From contig JAFQGN010000078.1 in NCBI GenBank assembly GCA_017398245.1, positions 1 through 6,273 of the forward strand: a stretch of 6,273 nucleotides of DNA, given 5' to 3'. This DNA is from Clostridia bacterium. Its GTDB lineage: Bacteria; Bacillota_A; Clostridia; Christensenellales; Aristaeellaceae. The stretch's first letter is position 1. The number at the start of each line of letters is the position of its first letter. Both the position numbers and the translations under genes were made by a program. Shown here piece after piece: positions 1 through 4,903 of the stretch. Below the pieces are notes generated by a model that worked only from the letters and a program-made list of their open reading frames with translations, was not told the origin of the DNA and did not search any database.

Positions 1-1
1 G

Positions 2-100
2 ATGCGCAGAAACGAGGAGGCGAAACGGCGGGCGGAATGGATAGAAGGCAAGGCGGACCATGGTGAAACCGTGAACAAGAAGAACAGAAAGGAAGATTGA
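2..100 (+). CDS. C-terminal end of an unidentified highly charged protein (5' truncated)
   Basis: This frame is open from the window edge to a TGA at 98-100. It gives about 32 residues dominated by Lys, Arg, Glu and Asp, ending in NKKNRKED. The other two plus frames close earlier, at a TAG near 42 and a TGA at 64-66. An ATG lies at position 2, but no upstream sequence is available to show a ribosome binding site, so it may be an internal Met. The next gene starts 3 nt after this stop, in the same frame, and its ribosome binding site overlaps the last codons, which suggests translational linkage. The family cannot be identified. The tail could also be non-coding leader. Confidence 0.4.
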   Translation: MRRNEEAKRRAEWIEGKADHGETVNKKNRKED

Positions 101-103
101 ATT

Positions 104-295
104 ATGGCATCTGCAAAGCATAACGAAGAGATCCACGAAAAGGTAGACATGAACTGGGGAAACATGCACGGGACATATAGCGAATGCGCCGATCAATACG
201 GCAGCGCGGATCGCATCGTGTTCTACGGCGATACTTACTTCGGGCCGAGAAAGGTATACAAGGCCGAGCTCGTCTCCGAGAGAAAGAGAAAATAA
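104..295 (+). CDS. 63-aa hypothetical protein
   Basis: This is a small ORF with a good ribosome binding site: AAAGGAAG at 88-95, 8 nt before the ATG. The product is hydrophilic with no membrane segment or signal peptide. It has an acidic/His N-terminal part (NEEIHEKVDMNWGNMHG), a central aromatic stretch (IVFYGDTYFGPRKVY) and a basic tail (SERKRK). It sits 3 nt after the upstream ORF and 16 nt before a 20-aa ORF, so the three probably share one transcript whose promoter lies outside the window. I recognise no family. Packing of this kind is common in mobile elements, but nothing here proves mobile origin. The existence of the gene is fairly well supported by its ribosome binding site and spacing; its function is unknown. 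Confidence 0.6.
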   Translation: MASAKHNEEIHEKVDMNWGNMHGTYSECADQYGSADRIVFYGDTYFGPRKVYKAELVSERKRK

Positions 296-311
296 AGAGG
301 AGGAAAATACG

Positions 312-374
312 ATGTTTGAACTGATTTTCTATTGGATTTTCGGATGGCTCATGTATAGGTGGACGAGAAAGTGA
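312..374 (+). CDS. 20-aa putative single-pass membrane peptide
   Basis: ATG at 312 and TGA at 372-374 encode 20 residues: MFELIFYWIF followed by GWLMYRWTRK. Three Trp, three Phe and two Tyr lie in a hydrophobic core of about 15 residues, ending in a positively charged tail (R..RK). That layout suits a short membrane-inserted helix with its C-terminus in the cytoplasm. The strongest evidence is the ribosome binding site: GAGGAGG at 297-303, 8 nt before the ATG, immediately after the stop of the 63-aa gene. Known small membrane proteins of this size often act as accessory subunits or regulators of membrane complexes, and some are toxins, but nothing in the sequence tells which. It could be a fortuitous ORF after a good Shine-Dalgarno sequence, though hydrophobicity and ribosome binding site together make that less likely. 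Confidence 0.5.
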   Translation: MFELIFYWIFGWLMYRWTRK

Positions 375-395
375 CAGAACACGGCTGCCGGACAC

Positions 396-425
396 TTTTC
401 ATGCGCGGGATATCTTTGGTATAAT
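396..425 (+). promoter_or_regulatory. Sigma-A-type extended -10 promoter of the isomerase gene
   Basis: A perfect TATAAT lies at 420-425, preceded by TGG (417-419), an extended -10 element. TTTTCA at 396-401 (4 of 6 matches to TTGACA) stands 18 nt upstream. Transcription should start near 432, giving a leader of about 30 nt. The isomerase is therefore transcribed independently of the small ORFs upstream. Confidence 0.75.
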
Positions 426-463
426 GGAGACGGTACTCGACAGATAGGAAAAGGGGCGAAAAA

Positions 464-1237
464 ATGAAATACGGCGTACAGATGTTCGGCAGCCACAAAA
501 TTTTCAATGCCGGCCCGAAGGGATATATCGAATCGATCGCAAAGATGGGCTATAAGCAGCTGGAACCGTGCATGGTGCTGGCGGGTGATGCGCTGCCCTT
601 TGCCTGGAACTGGGGAAATATCGAGGAATATGTGGGCATGGCGAAGGACAACGGCCTGGAGCTGGATTCGGTCCACTTCTTTGCGCCGCAGTTCTGGAAT
701 TGCGTGCCGGAGATGAAAAAGGCGGCGCAGATCGCCGGGTTCAAGCGGTTCGTGCTGGGCTACAGGGGCGAATTCACGAAAGAAGCGCTGGACGAATTCG
801 CCGCGCACTGCGTGGAAACGGCGGACGCGCTGGCCGAACTCGGGCTGGAACTGTGGATCCACAACAACGCGCGCGAGATCGCCGCGCAGGTGGAGGGCAT
901 GAGCGCGTATGAATACATCCTGCGCGCGTGCGGTGGAAAATTGGGCGCGCAGGTGGATACCGGCTGGGTCGCCTGCGGCGGAAGGAAGATGGAGGATTTC
1001 CTGGAGGACAACGCGCAGTACATCCGTTCCATCCATCATAAGGATATCGAGGCCGTTGTGGAGGATCTGCGCAGCGTGATCAACGTGGAACTGGGCAAGG
1101 GCTGCGTGAGCGCGAAATATGCCCACGATTTTGCCGTGAAGCATGGGCTCGGGCAGGTCGTGGATCAGGACAACAGCACGGGAGACATCATGGCCGATCT
1201 GGACGGATCGGTGAAATATCTCGCCGCTTTGGACTGA
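464..1237 (+). CDS. Sugar phosphate isomerase/epimerase family protein (xylose isomerase-like TIM barrel)
   Basis: The 257-aa product has the length and motif order of the xylose isomerase-like/AP-endonuclease-2 TIM-barrel superfamily. These cytoplasmic enzymes use a divalent metal to isomerise or epimerise sugars, sugar phosphates or inositol derivatives. Visible motifs in barrel order are LEP (Glu34), LWIHNN with His133, GAQVDTGW with Asp165 (a usual metal-ligand position), SIHHKDI with His191/His192, GKGCVS at 211-216, and VVDQDNSTGD at 232-241. The family normally has Glu at the first acidic position of this last motif; here it is Asp234. The ATG at 464 has AGGGG 7 nt upstream, and the N-terminus MKYGVQMF is a typical first beta strand. 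It has its own promoter and no operon partner, so the substrate cannot be inferred. The family call is confident; the reaction is not known. Confidence 0.85.
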   Translation: MKYGVQMFGSHKIFNAGPKGYIESIAKMGYKQLEPCMVLAGDALPFAWNWGNIEEYVGMAKDNGLELDSVHFFAPQFWNCVPEMKKAAQIAGFKRFVLGYRGEFTKEALDEFAAHCVETADALAELGLELWIHNNAREIAAQVEGMSAYEYILRACGGKLGAQVDTGWVACGGRKMEDFLEDNAQYIRSIHHKDIEAVVEDLRSVINVELGKGCVSAKYAHDFAVKHGLGQVVDQDNSTGDIMADLDGSVKYLAALD

Positions 1238-1323
1238 AGAGAATCAGGAGTCCGGCAGCTTCTGGTTTGGAAATGGCCGGAAAGCGGGACGGGCTTTCGC
1301 TGAGGAACAATACTGATACATAA

Positions 1324-1359
1324 ACAGCCGCCGGGCGCGAAAAGGCGTCCGGCGGCTGT
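1324..1359 (+). terminator. Stable GC-rich hairpin downstream of the isomerase gene
   Basis: Arms 1324-1338 and 1345-1359 pair over 15 positions (ACAGCCGCCGG with CCGGCGGCTGT, then GCGC with GCGT) around a GAAAAG loop. One pair is G-T, which is tolerated on the plus strand but would be a C-A mismatch on the minus strand, so the plus transcript is the likely native reading. No clear T-run follows (CACTTGG), so this may be a weak intrinsic terminator or an RNA 3'-end stabiliser. Confidence 0.55.
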
Positions 1360-1451
1360 CACTTGGAAGAAGACCGGACAACGGAACAGATGCCGGAAGA
1401 TCCGGTATTGCGGTATGGGTGTATACTGCGGAACAACAACGGAAAATAGGC

Positions 1452-1507
1452 AGCCGCCGGGGGCATGATGCGTTCCCGGCGGCTTATATATTCGCGTTAT
1501 TTTGTTA
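1452..1507 (+). terminator. Second hairpin with T-rich tail; probable intrinsic terminator
   Basis: AGCCGCCGGG at 1452-1461 pairs perfectly with CCCGGCGGCT at 1475-1484, extended by two G-T pairs, around a loop of about 9 nt. The downstream sequence is T-rich (TATATATTCG, then TTATTTTGTT), as expected for termination of a plus-strand transcript. The arms nearly match those of the hairpin at 1324-1359, so the two form a tandem pair behind the isomerase gene. The tail is not a pure T-run, hence moderate confidence. Confidence 0.55.
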
Positions 1508-1832
1508 CCGGCGTCTGCCGGACGGCGCCCGCCCGTGTGCGCCTGCTCCTGTGGCAGGATCCCGGGGGAGGGCCCGTTTGTATATGCATCCTGCCTTCCG
1601 TTATGGCGGAAGCCGGTCAGCCGTCCGCTCCTGTGGCGGTCGACTGCCCTGTCCTGGGAAGGACGGGATCGATCTTACATGTGCCTTTGCGGGCGTGTGT
1701 ACGGTATCTTGGCGGCCACCTCCTTTGCCTTGTCTTCGTACTACAGTATATCAGGCCTCTGTGGCGAATTATGCCTGCGCCTGCGGCAAAGCTGTGAAGT
1801 TTTCGGGGCGGGGATTACGCTGGGGGATACGC
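1508..1832. other. Gene-free, GC-rich stretch with small hairpins and a repeated 11-mer
   Basis: I see no convincing gene here. Open frames exist on the plus strand but lack a ribosome binding site and read as Pro/Arg/Cys-rich filler. The stretch contains short inverted repeats: TCCTG-TGG-CAGGA at 1547-1559, CTTCCG...CGGAAG around 1595-1612, and CCTGTCC...GGACGGG around 1648-1667. It also contains GCTCCTGTGGC at 1545-1555, exact again at 1627-1637, and a degenerate copy GCCTCTGTGGC at 1755-1765. It may be a structured RNA, decayed repeats, or GC-rich noise. No known RNA family was recognised. Confidence 0.35.
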
Positions 1833-1884
1833 CGGGGCTCTGCCGCGGACCCCGCTTAAGGGAATGATTCCCTTAAGAATCCTC
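1833..1884 (+). repeat. Composite double-hairpin intergenic repeat, copy A
   Basis: The unit is a GC-rich part (CGGGG at 1833-1837 pairing with CCCCG at 1850-1854) followed by an A/T-centred hairpin, CTTAAGGGAA at 1855-1864 pairing with TTCCCTTAAG at 1868-1877 around TGA, and ending in AATCCTC. The same architecture recurs in copies B and C with changed but compensated arm sequences, so the structure is conserved rather than the exact bases. Such units resemble the dispersed palindromic repeats found between genes in many gut Clostridia; that comparison is from memory. Confidence 0.7.
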
Positions 1885-1900
1885 GATTGGGAAAGGATGA

Positions 1901-1955
1901 CGGCGGGGCTCCGCCCCACACCCCGGCAGGGGAAATGATTTCCCCTGCACCCCTC
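1901..1955 (+). repeat. Composite double-hairpin intergenic repeat, copy B
   Basis: GGGGC (1905-1909) pairs with GCCCC (1913-1917). A spacer ending in ACCCC follows, then GCAGGGGAAA at 1926-1935 pairs with TTTCCCCTGC at 1939-1948 around TGA, followed by ACCCCTC. It has the same orientation and order as copy A, 16 nt after it. The second-hairpin arms differ from copy A at both sides, consistent with compensating changes. Confidence 0.75.
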
Positions 1956-1998
1956 AATTAGGGATAGTTGCACGAATACTGATCGTATTAAAACAGAA

Positions 1999-2031
1999 GC
2001 GGCCTGCAACACAGCTGCAGACCGCCTTTTT
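1999..2031 (-). terminator. Bidirectional rho-independent terminator
   Basis: Arms 1999-2008 and 2016-2025 form a 10-position stem around a 7-nt loop. On the plus strand TTTTT follows at 2027-2031. On the minus strand the RNA continues TTCTGTTTTAAT. The single imperfect position (2003/2021) is a G-U wobble on the minus strand but C-A on the plus strand, so the minus strand, carrying the caspase-like gene that ends at 2125, is probably the main user. Plus-strand transcripts from the intergenic region would also stop here. Confidence 0.75.
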
Positions 2032-2055
2032 ATAGAAATAATATCCCCCAATATG

Positions 2056-2110
2056 GGATTCCAAAGGGACAATGTCCCTTTGGCAGGGGTGCAGGGGGCA
2101 GCGCCCCCGC
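2056..2110 (-). repeat. Composite double-hairpin intergenic repeat, copy C (inverted)
   Basis: Read on the minus strand, the order matches copies A and B: GGGGGC-GCT-GCCCCC (2094-2108), a spacer with ACCCC, then a hairpin with arms 2061-2070 and 2074-2083 (CCAAAGGGAC in the plus-strand reading), ending in AATCCC. It lies 15 nt beyond the stop of the caspase-like gene, so it will be part of that gene's 3' untranslated RNA, ahead of the terminator at 1999-2031. Confidence 0.75.
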
Positions 2111-2124
2111 CGTATTCCCCTCCT

Positions 2125-3213
2125 TCAGGAGAACTGGCGCGTGAACAGGGGCGATTCGTTGATGTCGGGCCAGGCCATGACAGTCTGGCTGACGCCCGTG
2201 CCGGACAGGTGATAGTACACGCGCCGGCGGGTGTAGAGCCACAGCTCGGTAAAAGTGACCGCGCCGTCGCGGTCGTTGTCCGCGCGCAGGGAAACGCTGC
2301 GGTCGTTGTCCAGATCCCAGCCCAGACCTTCGCACAGGGCGCGCGCGAACACGGTGGACATATCCGCCTCGGTGTTTTCGCCGGTATCGGAAATGCGGTA
2401 GCTGTCCTCTTCGGCCCCGCAGGAGGTCATGACAAGGTACTTGCCGTTGAGCAGAGGGGAATCGGTAAAGATCGCGGCGGCGGATTCGGCATAGAGCGCG
2501 GACGCAGCGCTGCCGATGAACGCGCCGCTTTGGCAGCAGTCGATCAGAACCACGACGCGGCCGGGTATATTGCGCAGCATTGCTTCCAGCGCGCGCACGG
2601 AAACGGACGTACCGTCGTGCAATAGCAGCTGCGGTTCGCCGTCGATCATCTCGCCGTGGCAGCTGATGTAGAACAGGCTCAGATCCTCCGGTTTTGCGGA
2701 GGCGAAGGTGTTTTCGATCGCCTGCGCGAGACTATCCTGCGTGCTGTCGATCTGCACGGTCACATCAAACGGCCTGCCCGTTCGGTAGCGCAGCGCGCCG
2801 AGCATATCGCTCAGCCCCTGCACAGTGTTGATCGCGCCCGTGCGCGTGCGGCCGTCGTCGTAGCGCTGTTCGGAAAGCAGAAGAGCCCGGCGCGCGGGAA
2901 CGGGGTCGATCGCGCGGAGGTAGAGCTGCGCGGAGGCGGTGCCGACAGTGGCCGTGATGCGCGCGCGCCCCGCGCCGACGATCTCGGCAGTTCCCTTTTC
3001 ATCGATGAAGACCACGGATCCATCGGAAGAGGAGAAGACGACGGGAAGATCTTCCGCGCCGGAAAGCAGCGGAAGCAGGTCGACCTGGTCGCCGATATAG
3101 GCCTCCAGCAGAGGCGCGGAAAAGGAAAGCGTTGCAGCGGCCAGAGCCGGGAGCAGCACGGCGCAAAAGGCCAGCAGCAGCGCGATGAACGCTGCCGGAC
3201 GATGCTTCCGCAT
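2125..3213 (-). CDS. Exported caspase-like (peptidase C14) protein with BIG2-like Ig domain and EF-hand loop
   Basis: The product is 362 aa. Residues 1-27 form a signal peptide (RKHR, a hydrophobic run, then LPALAAA, suitable for signal peptidase I). There is no lipobox Cys and no C-terminal anchor, so it is probably released or loosely wall-held. Residues about 30-101 match a bacterial Ig-like group 2 domain (YIGDQVDLLP, FSSSDGSVVFIDEKG, GAGRARITATVG). Residues about 109-350 form a caspase fold: RALLLSE strand, DVTVQIDST, FYISCHGE with catalytic His186, and VVLIDCCQSGAF with nucleophile Cys227 in the D-x-C-x-S-G pattern (Cys226 precedes it). Residues 312-323 (DNDRDGAVTFTE) are a consensus EF-hand loop, with Asp312/314/316, Gly317 and Glu323; a degenerate Asp-rich repeat (DLDND, 300-304) precedes it. 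The start has GGAAGGGGG about 8 nt upstream. It appears monocistronic and divergent from glgC. A cysteine endopeptidase, perhaps calcium-stimulated as in metacaspases, is inferred; the target is unknown. Confidence 0.85.
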   Translation of the reverse strand: MRKHRPAAFIALLLAFCAVLLPALAAATLSFSAPLLEAYIGDQVDLLPLLSGAEDLPVVFSSSDGSVVFIDEKGTAEIVGAGRARITATVGTASAQLYLRAIDPVPARRALLLSEQRYDDGRTRTGAINTVQGLSDMLGALRYRTGRPFDVTVQIDSTQDSLAQAIENTFASAKPEDLSLFYISCHGEMIDGEPQLLLHDGTSVSVRALEAMLRNIPGRVVVLIDCCQSGAFIGSAASALYAESAAAIFTDSPLLNGKYLVMTSCGAEEDSYRISDTGENTEADMSTVFARALCEGLGWDLDNDRSVSLRADNDRDGAVTFTELWLYTRRRVYYHLSGTGVSQTVMAWPDINESPLFTRQFS

Positions 3214-3245
3214 GGCCGCCGCCCCCTTCCCGGTACGATTCGGAT

Positions 3246-3259
3246 TTTAGCGCGCTAAA
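3246..3259. promoter_or_regulatory. Perfect 14-bp palindrome in the leader of the caspase-like gene; candidate operator
   Basis: TTTAGCGCGCTAAA is identical to its reverse complement over all 14 bases. It lies about 17 nt downstream of the predicted minus-strand -10 box and 33 nt before the ATG, so it starts near +9 of the transcript. A dimeric repressor bound there would block transcription. I do not recognise the regulator. The same bases could form a hairpin in RNA, but with no loop that is less likely. Confidence 0.45.
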
Positions 3260-3275
3260 GCCGCACATATGGCTT

Positions 3276-3304
3276 ATTGTAGCGCAACGCGTTCTTTTGC
3301 GCAA
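3276..3304 (-). promoter_or_regulatory. Predicted promoter of the caspase-like gene
   Basis: On the minus strand, TTGCGC (plus-strand 3299-3304) and TACAAT (plus-strand 3276-3281) are separated by exactly 17 nt. The -10 matches 5 of 6 positions; the -35 matches only TTG. GCGCAAC occurs twice (3282-3288 and 3299-3305), 17 bp apart, the second overlapping the -35, which could mark a regulator site. The implied leader is about 55 nt. Confidence 0.5.
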
Positions 3305-3305
3305 C

Positions 3306-3597
3306 AGTTTTCGCCCCGCAGGCGGGATTTGGCAGCGCGTTTTGCGCCCGCTTTCGCAGGGGGGAACGCTCCGCGGAAGGCTTGCATGCGGATGGCGTCC
3401 TGTGCAGGAGCTCTCTGTTTTGCCTGCGGTAAACGCTTTGCGAAGGGGAATGCGGATGGTGCGCGGGGCGCGGACGGCGGTCTGAGGGTGAAGAAGGAAA
3501 CCGGCGGCAGGGCGGCTTTGCATGGATAAGGGCGGGCAAAAATTCATCAAACGAACAAAAATACTGCAGGAATATCCAGCAAAGGCGGGGTTGATAC
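3306..3597. other. Divergent intergenic region between the caspase-like gene and glgC
   Basis: No gene is supported here. The open frames on both strands lack ribosome binding sites and have skewed Arg/Ala/Pro composition. There is an imperfect direct repeat: AACGCTCCGCGGAAGG...ATGCGGATGG at 3365-3395 and AACGCTTTGCGAAGGGG..ATGCGGATGG at 3432-3459, about 65 bp apart. An A-rich patch (AAAAATTCATCAAACGAAC, 3538-3556) sits upstream of the glgC promoter and could act as an UP-like or curved element. Nothing else stands out. Confidence 0.4.
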
Positions 3598-3626
3598 TTG
3601 CAAATGTGGCGGTAATTGTTTATAAT
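3598..3626 (+). promoter_or_regulatory. Promoter of the glgC-glgD operon
   Basis: TTGCAA at 3598-3603 and a perfect TATAAT at 3621-3626 are separated by exactly 17 nt, close to the sigma-A consensus. Transcription should start near 3633, leaving a leader of about 74 nt before the TTG start of glgC. No CcpA-type cre site was recognised nearby. Confidence 0.85.
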
Positions 3627-3636
3627 AAGTAAACAG

Positions 3637-3676
3637 GAACGCTTTGCGTTCGACTGCCGAGGAAGAAAGCGGCAGT
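3637..3676 (+). promoter_or_regulatory. Two consecutive hairpins in the glgC leader
   Basis: GAACGC (3637-3642) pairs with GCGTTC (3646-3651) around a TTT loop. Immediately after, ACTGCCG (3653-3659) pairs with CGGCAGT (3670-3676) around a purine-only 10-nt loop. The second is followed by TCTTATC, a poor T-tract. The pair occupies nearly the whole start of the untranslated leader. It may stabilise the mRNA or act as a leader regulator; no known riboswitch was recognised. Confidence 0.45.
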
Positions 3677-3691
3677 TCTTATCATGCAGCT

Positions 3692-3698
3692 AAGGCGG
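3692..3698 (+). promoter_or_regulatory. Ribosome binding site that fixes the glgC TTG start
   Basis: AAGGCGG differs by one base from AAGGAGG and stands 8 nt before the TTG at 3707. A TTG at 3644 in the same frame would extend the protein by 21 residues, but it lies only about 11 nt after the predicted transcription start, inside a hairpin, with no ribosome binding site. Confidence 0.7.
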
Positions 3699-3706
3699 CG
3701 ATTCAT

Positions 3707-4903
3707 TTGAGAAAGAAGAAGTGCATAGCGATGCTGCTTGCAGGCGGTCAGGGAAGCCGCCTGGGCATTCTGACCAAAAAAGTGGCAAAGCCTGCCGTTC
3801 CTTTTGGCGGAAAATACAGGATTATCGATTTCCCTCTGTCCAACTGCTCCAATTCCGGCATCGACACCGTAGGCGTGCTCACCCAGTACCGTCCGCTGGA
3901 GCTTAACAGCTATATCGGCTCCGGCCAGCCGTGGGACTTGGACCTTATGCAGGGCGGCGTGTTCGTGCTGCCTCCCTACATGCGCGGCAAGAGCGGCGAG
4001 TGGTATCGCGGCACGGCCAACGCTATTTATCAGAACATCCCCTTCATCGAGCAGTATGACCCGGAATACGTCCTCATCCTCTCCGGCGACCATATCTACA
4101 AGATGGACTATAACGACATGCTGAACTGGCATATTAAAAACGGCGCGGACGCGACCATCGCCGTGCGCACCGTTCCCATGAGCGTGGCCAGCGAGTTCGG
4201 CATCATGAACACCGAGAGCGACGGCTCCATCATCGAATTCGAGGAAAAGCCCAAGCATCCCAAGAGCGACAAGGCTTCCATGGGCGTGTACGTGTTCACC
4301 TGGAAGGTGCTCAAGGAATACCTCGTGGCCGACGAAGCCAACCCCAATTCCAAGAACGACTTCGGCAAGAACATCATCCCCGCGTTCCTGAACGACGGAA
4401 AGCGCCTGATGGCCTACGCCTTTGAAGACTATTGGAAGGACGTCGGCACCATCCACAGCCTGTGGGAGGCCAATATGGACCTTCTGGCCGAGCCGGCCGA
4501 GCTGGACCTGTACGACAATAAGTGGGCCATTTACGGCCGCAACCCGGTCATGCCGCCGCACTATGTGGGCGAGGGCGCCGAGGTCGTCTCCAGCATGGTC
4601 ACCGAGGGCTGCGAGATCTACGGCAAATCCAGCGGCAGCGTGCTCTACAGCGGCGTTATCGTCGAAAAGGGCGCCGTCGTGGAAGACAGCGTGATCATGC
4701 CCAATACCCGCATCTGCTCGGGCGCCGTTGTGCGCAGGGCCATTGTGGCGGAAAACACCGTCATCTCCGCCGGCTGCACCGTTGGCGAGGAGAACGGAGA
4801 TATCGCGCTGGTCGGCTCCAACACCGTGCTGCCCGAGGGCTATAAGGTGGCTCCCGGCGCGCAGGTGGATACCGACAGCATTGAAGAGGAGGCAAGAGCA
4901 TGA
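3707..4903 (+). CDS. glgC: Glucose-1-phosphate adenylyltransferase (ADP-glucose pyrophosphorylase), catalytic subunit
   Basis: GlgC makes ADP-glucose and pyrophosphate from ATP and glucose-1-phosphate, the committed step of bacterial glycogen synthesis in the cytoplasm. From the TTG at 3707 the protein has 398 residues, normal for Bacillota GlgC. The N-terminal nucleotidyltransferase domain shows [11 protein letters not shown] (10-20), [15 protein letters not shown] (28-42), SNCSNSGI (45-52), [12 protein letters not shown] (99-110), [10 protein letters not shown] with catalytic Asp128 (126-135), SEFGIMN (162-168), EEKP with sugar-phosphate-binding Lys181, and [10 protein letters not shown] with Asp245. 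Residues from about 285 form the left-handed beta-helix with hexapeptide-type repeats. The start was chosen because [13 protein letters not shown] is the usual family N-terminus and AAGGCGG lies 8 nt upstream. It is first in an operon with glgD, sharing ATGA. All catalytic motifs are intact. Confidence 0.97.
   Translation: MRKKKCIAMLLAGGQGSRLGILTKKVAKPAVPFGGKYRIIDFPLSNCSNSGIDTVGVLTQYRPLELNSYIGSGQPWDLDLMQGGVFVLPPYMRGKSGEWYRGTANAIYQNIPFIEQYDPEYVLILSGDHIYKMDYNDMLNWHIKNGADATIAVRTVPMSVASEFGIMNTESDGSIIEFEEKPKHPKSDKASMGVYVFTWKVLKEYLVADEANPNSKNDFGKNIIPAFLNDGKRLMAYAFEDYWKDVGTIHSLWEANMDLLAEPAELDLYDNKWAIYGRNPVMPPHYVGEGAEVVSSMVTEGCEIYGKSSGSVLYSGVIVEKGAVVEDSVIMPNTRICSGAVVRRAIVAENTVISAGCTVGEENGDIALVGSNTVLPEGYKVAPGAQVDTDSIEEEARA

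Noticed and set aside
329..1144. 271-codon antisense frame across the isomerase gene
   Set aside because: It overlaps a clear TIM-barrel coding sequence and has the composition of an antisense shadow.
1399..1427. TATACT at 1422-1427 as a promoter for a short RNA ending at the second hairpin
   Set aside because: There is no acceptable -35 at 16-18 nt spacing, so the support is too thin.
1419..1859. Open frames of 110-146 codons on the plus strand in the isomerase-caspase gap
   Set aside because: No ribosome binding site, starts at or inside hairpins, Pro/Arg/Cys-rich translation with no domain, and the ends run into the composite repeats. Best explained by GC-rich non-coding DNA.
1833..2110. 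CRISPR array or insertion-sequence ends
   Set aside because: There are only three copies, in both orientations, with differing arms and no uniform spacers, transposase or target duplication.
2053..2625. Plus-strand open frame opposite the caspase-like gene
   Set aside because: It starts inside repeat copy C and is the complement of a well-supported coding region.
3255..3539. Open frames of 62-94 codons on both strands between the caspase-like gene and glgC
   Set aside because: They overlap the predicted promoter and palindrome, lack ribosome binding sites and have Arg/Pro/Ala-skewed composition.
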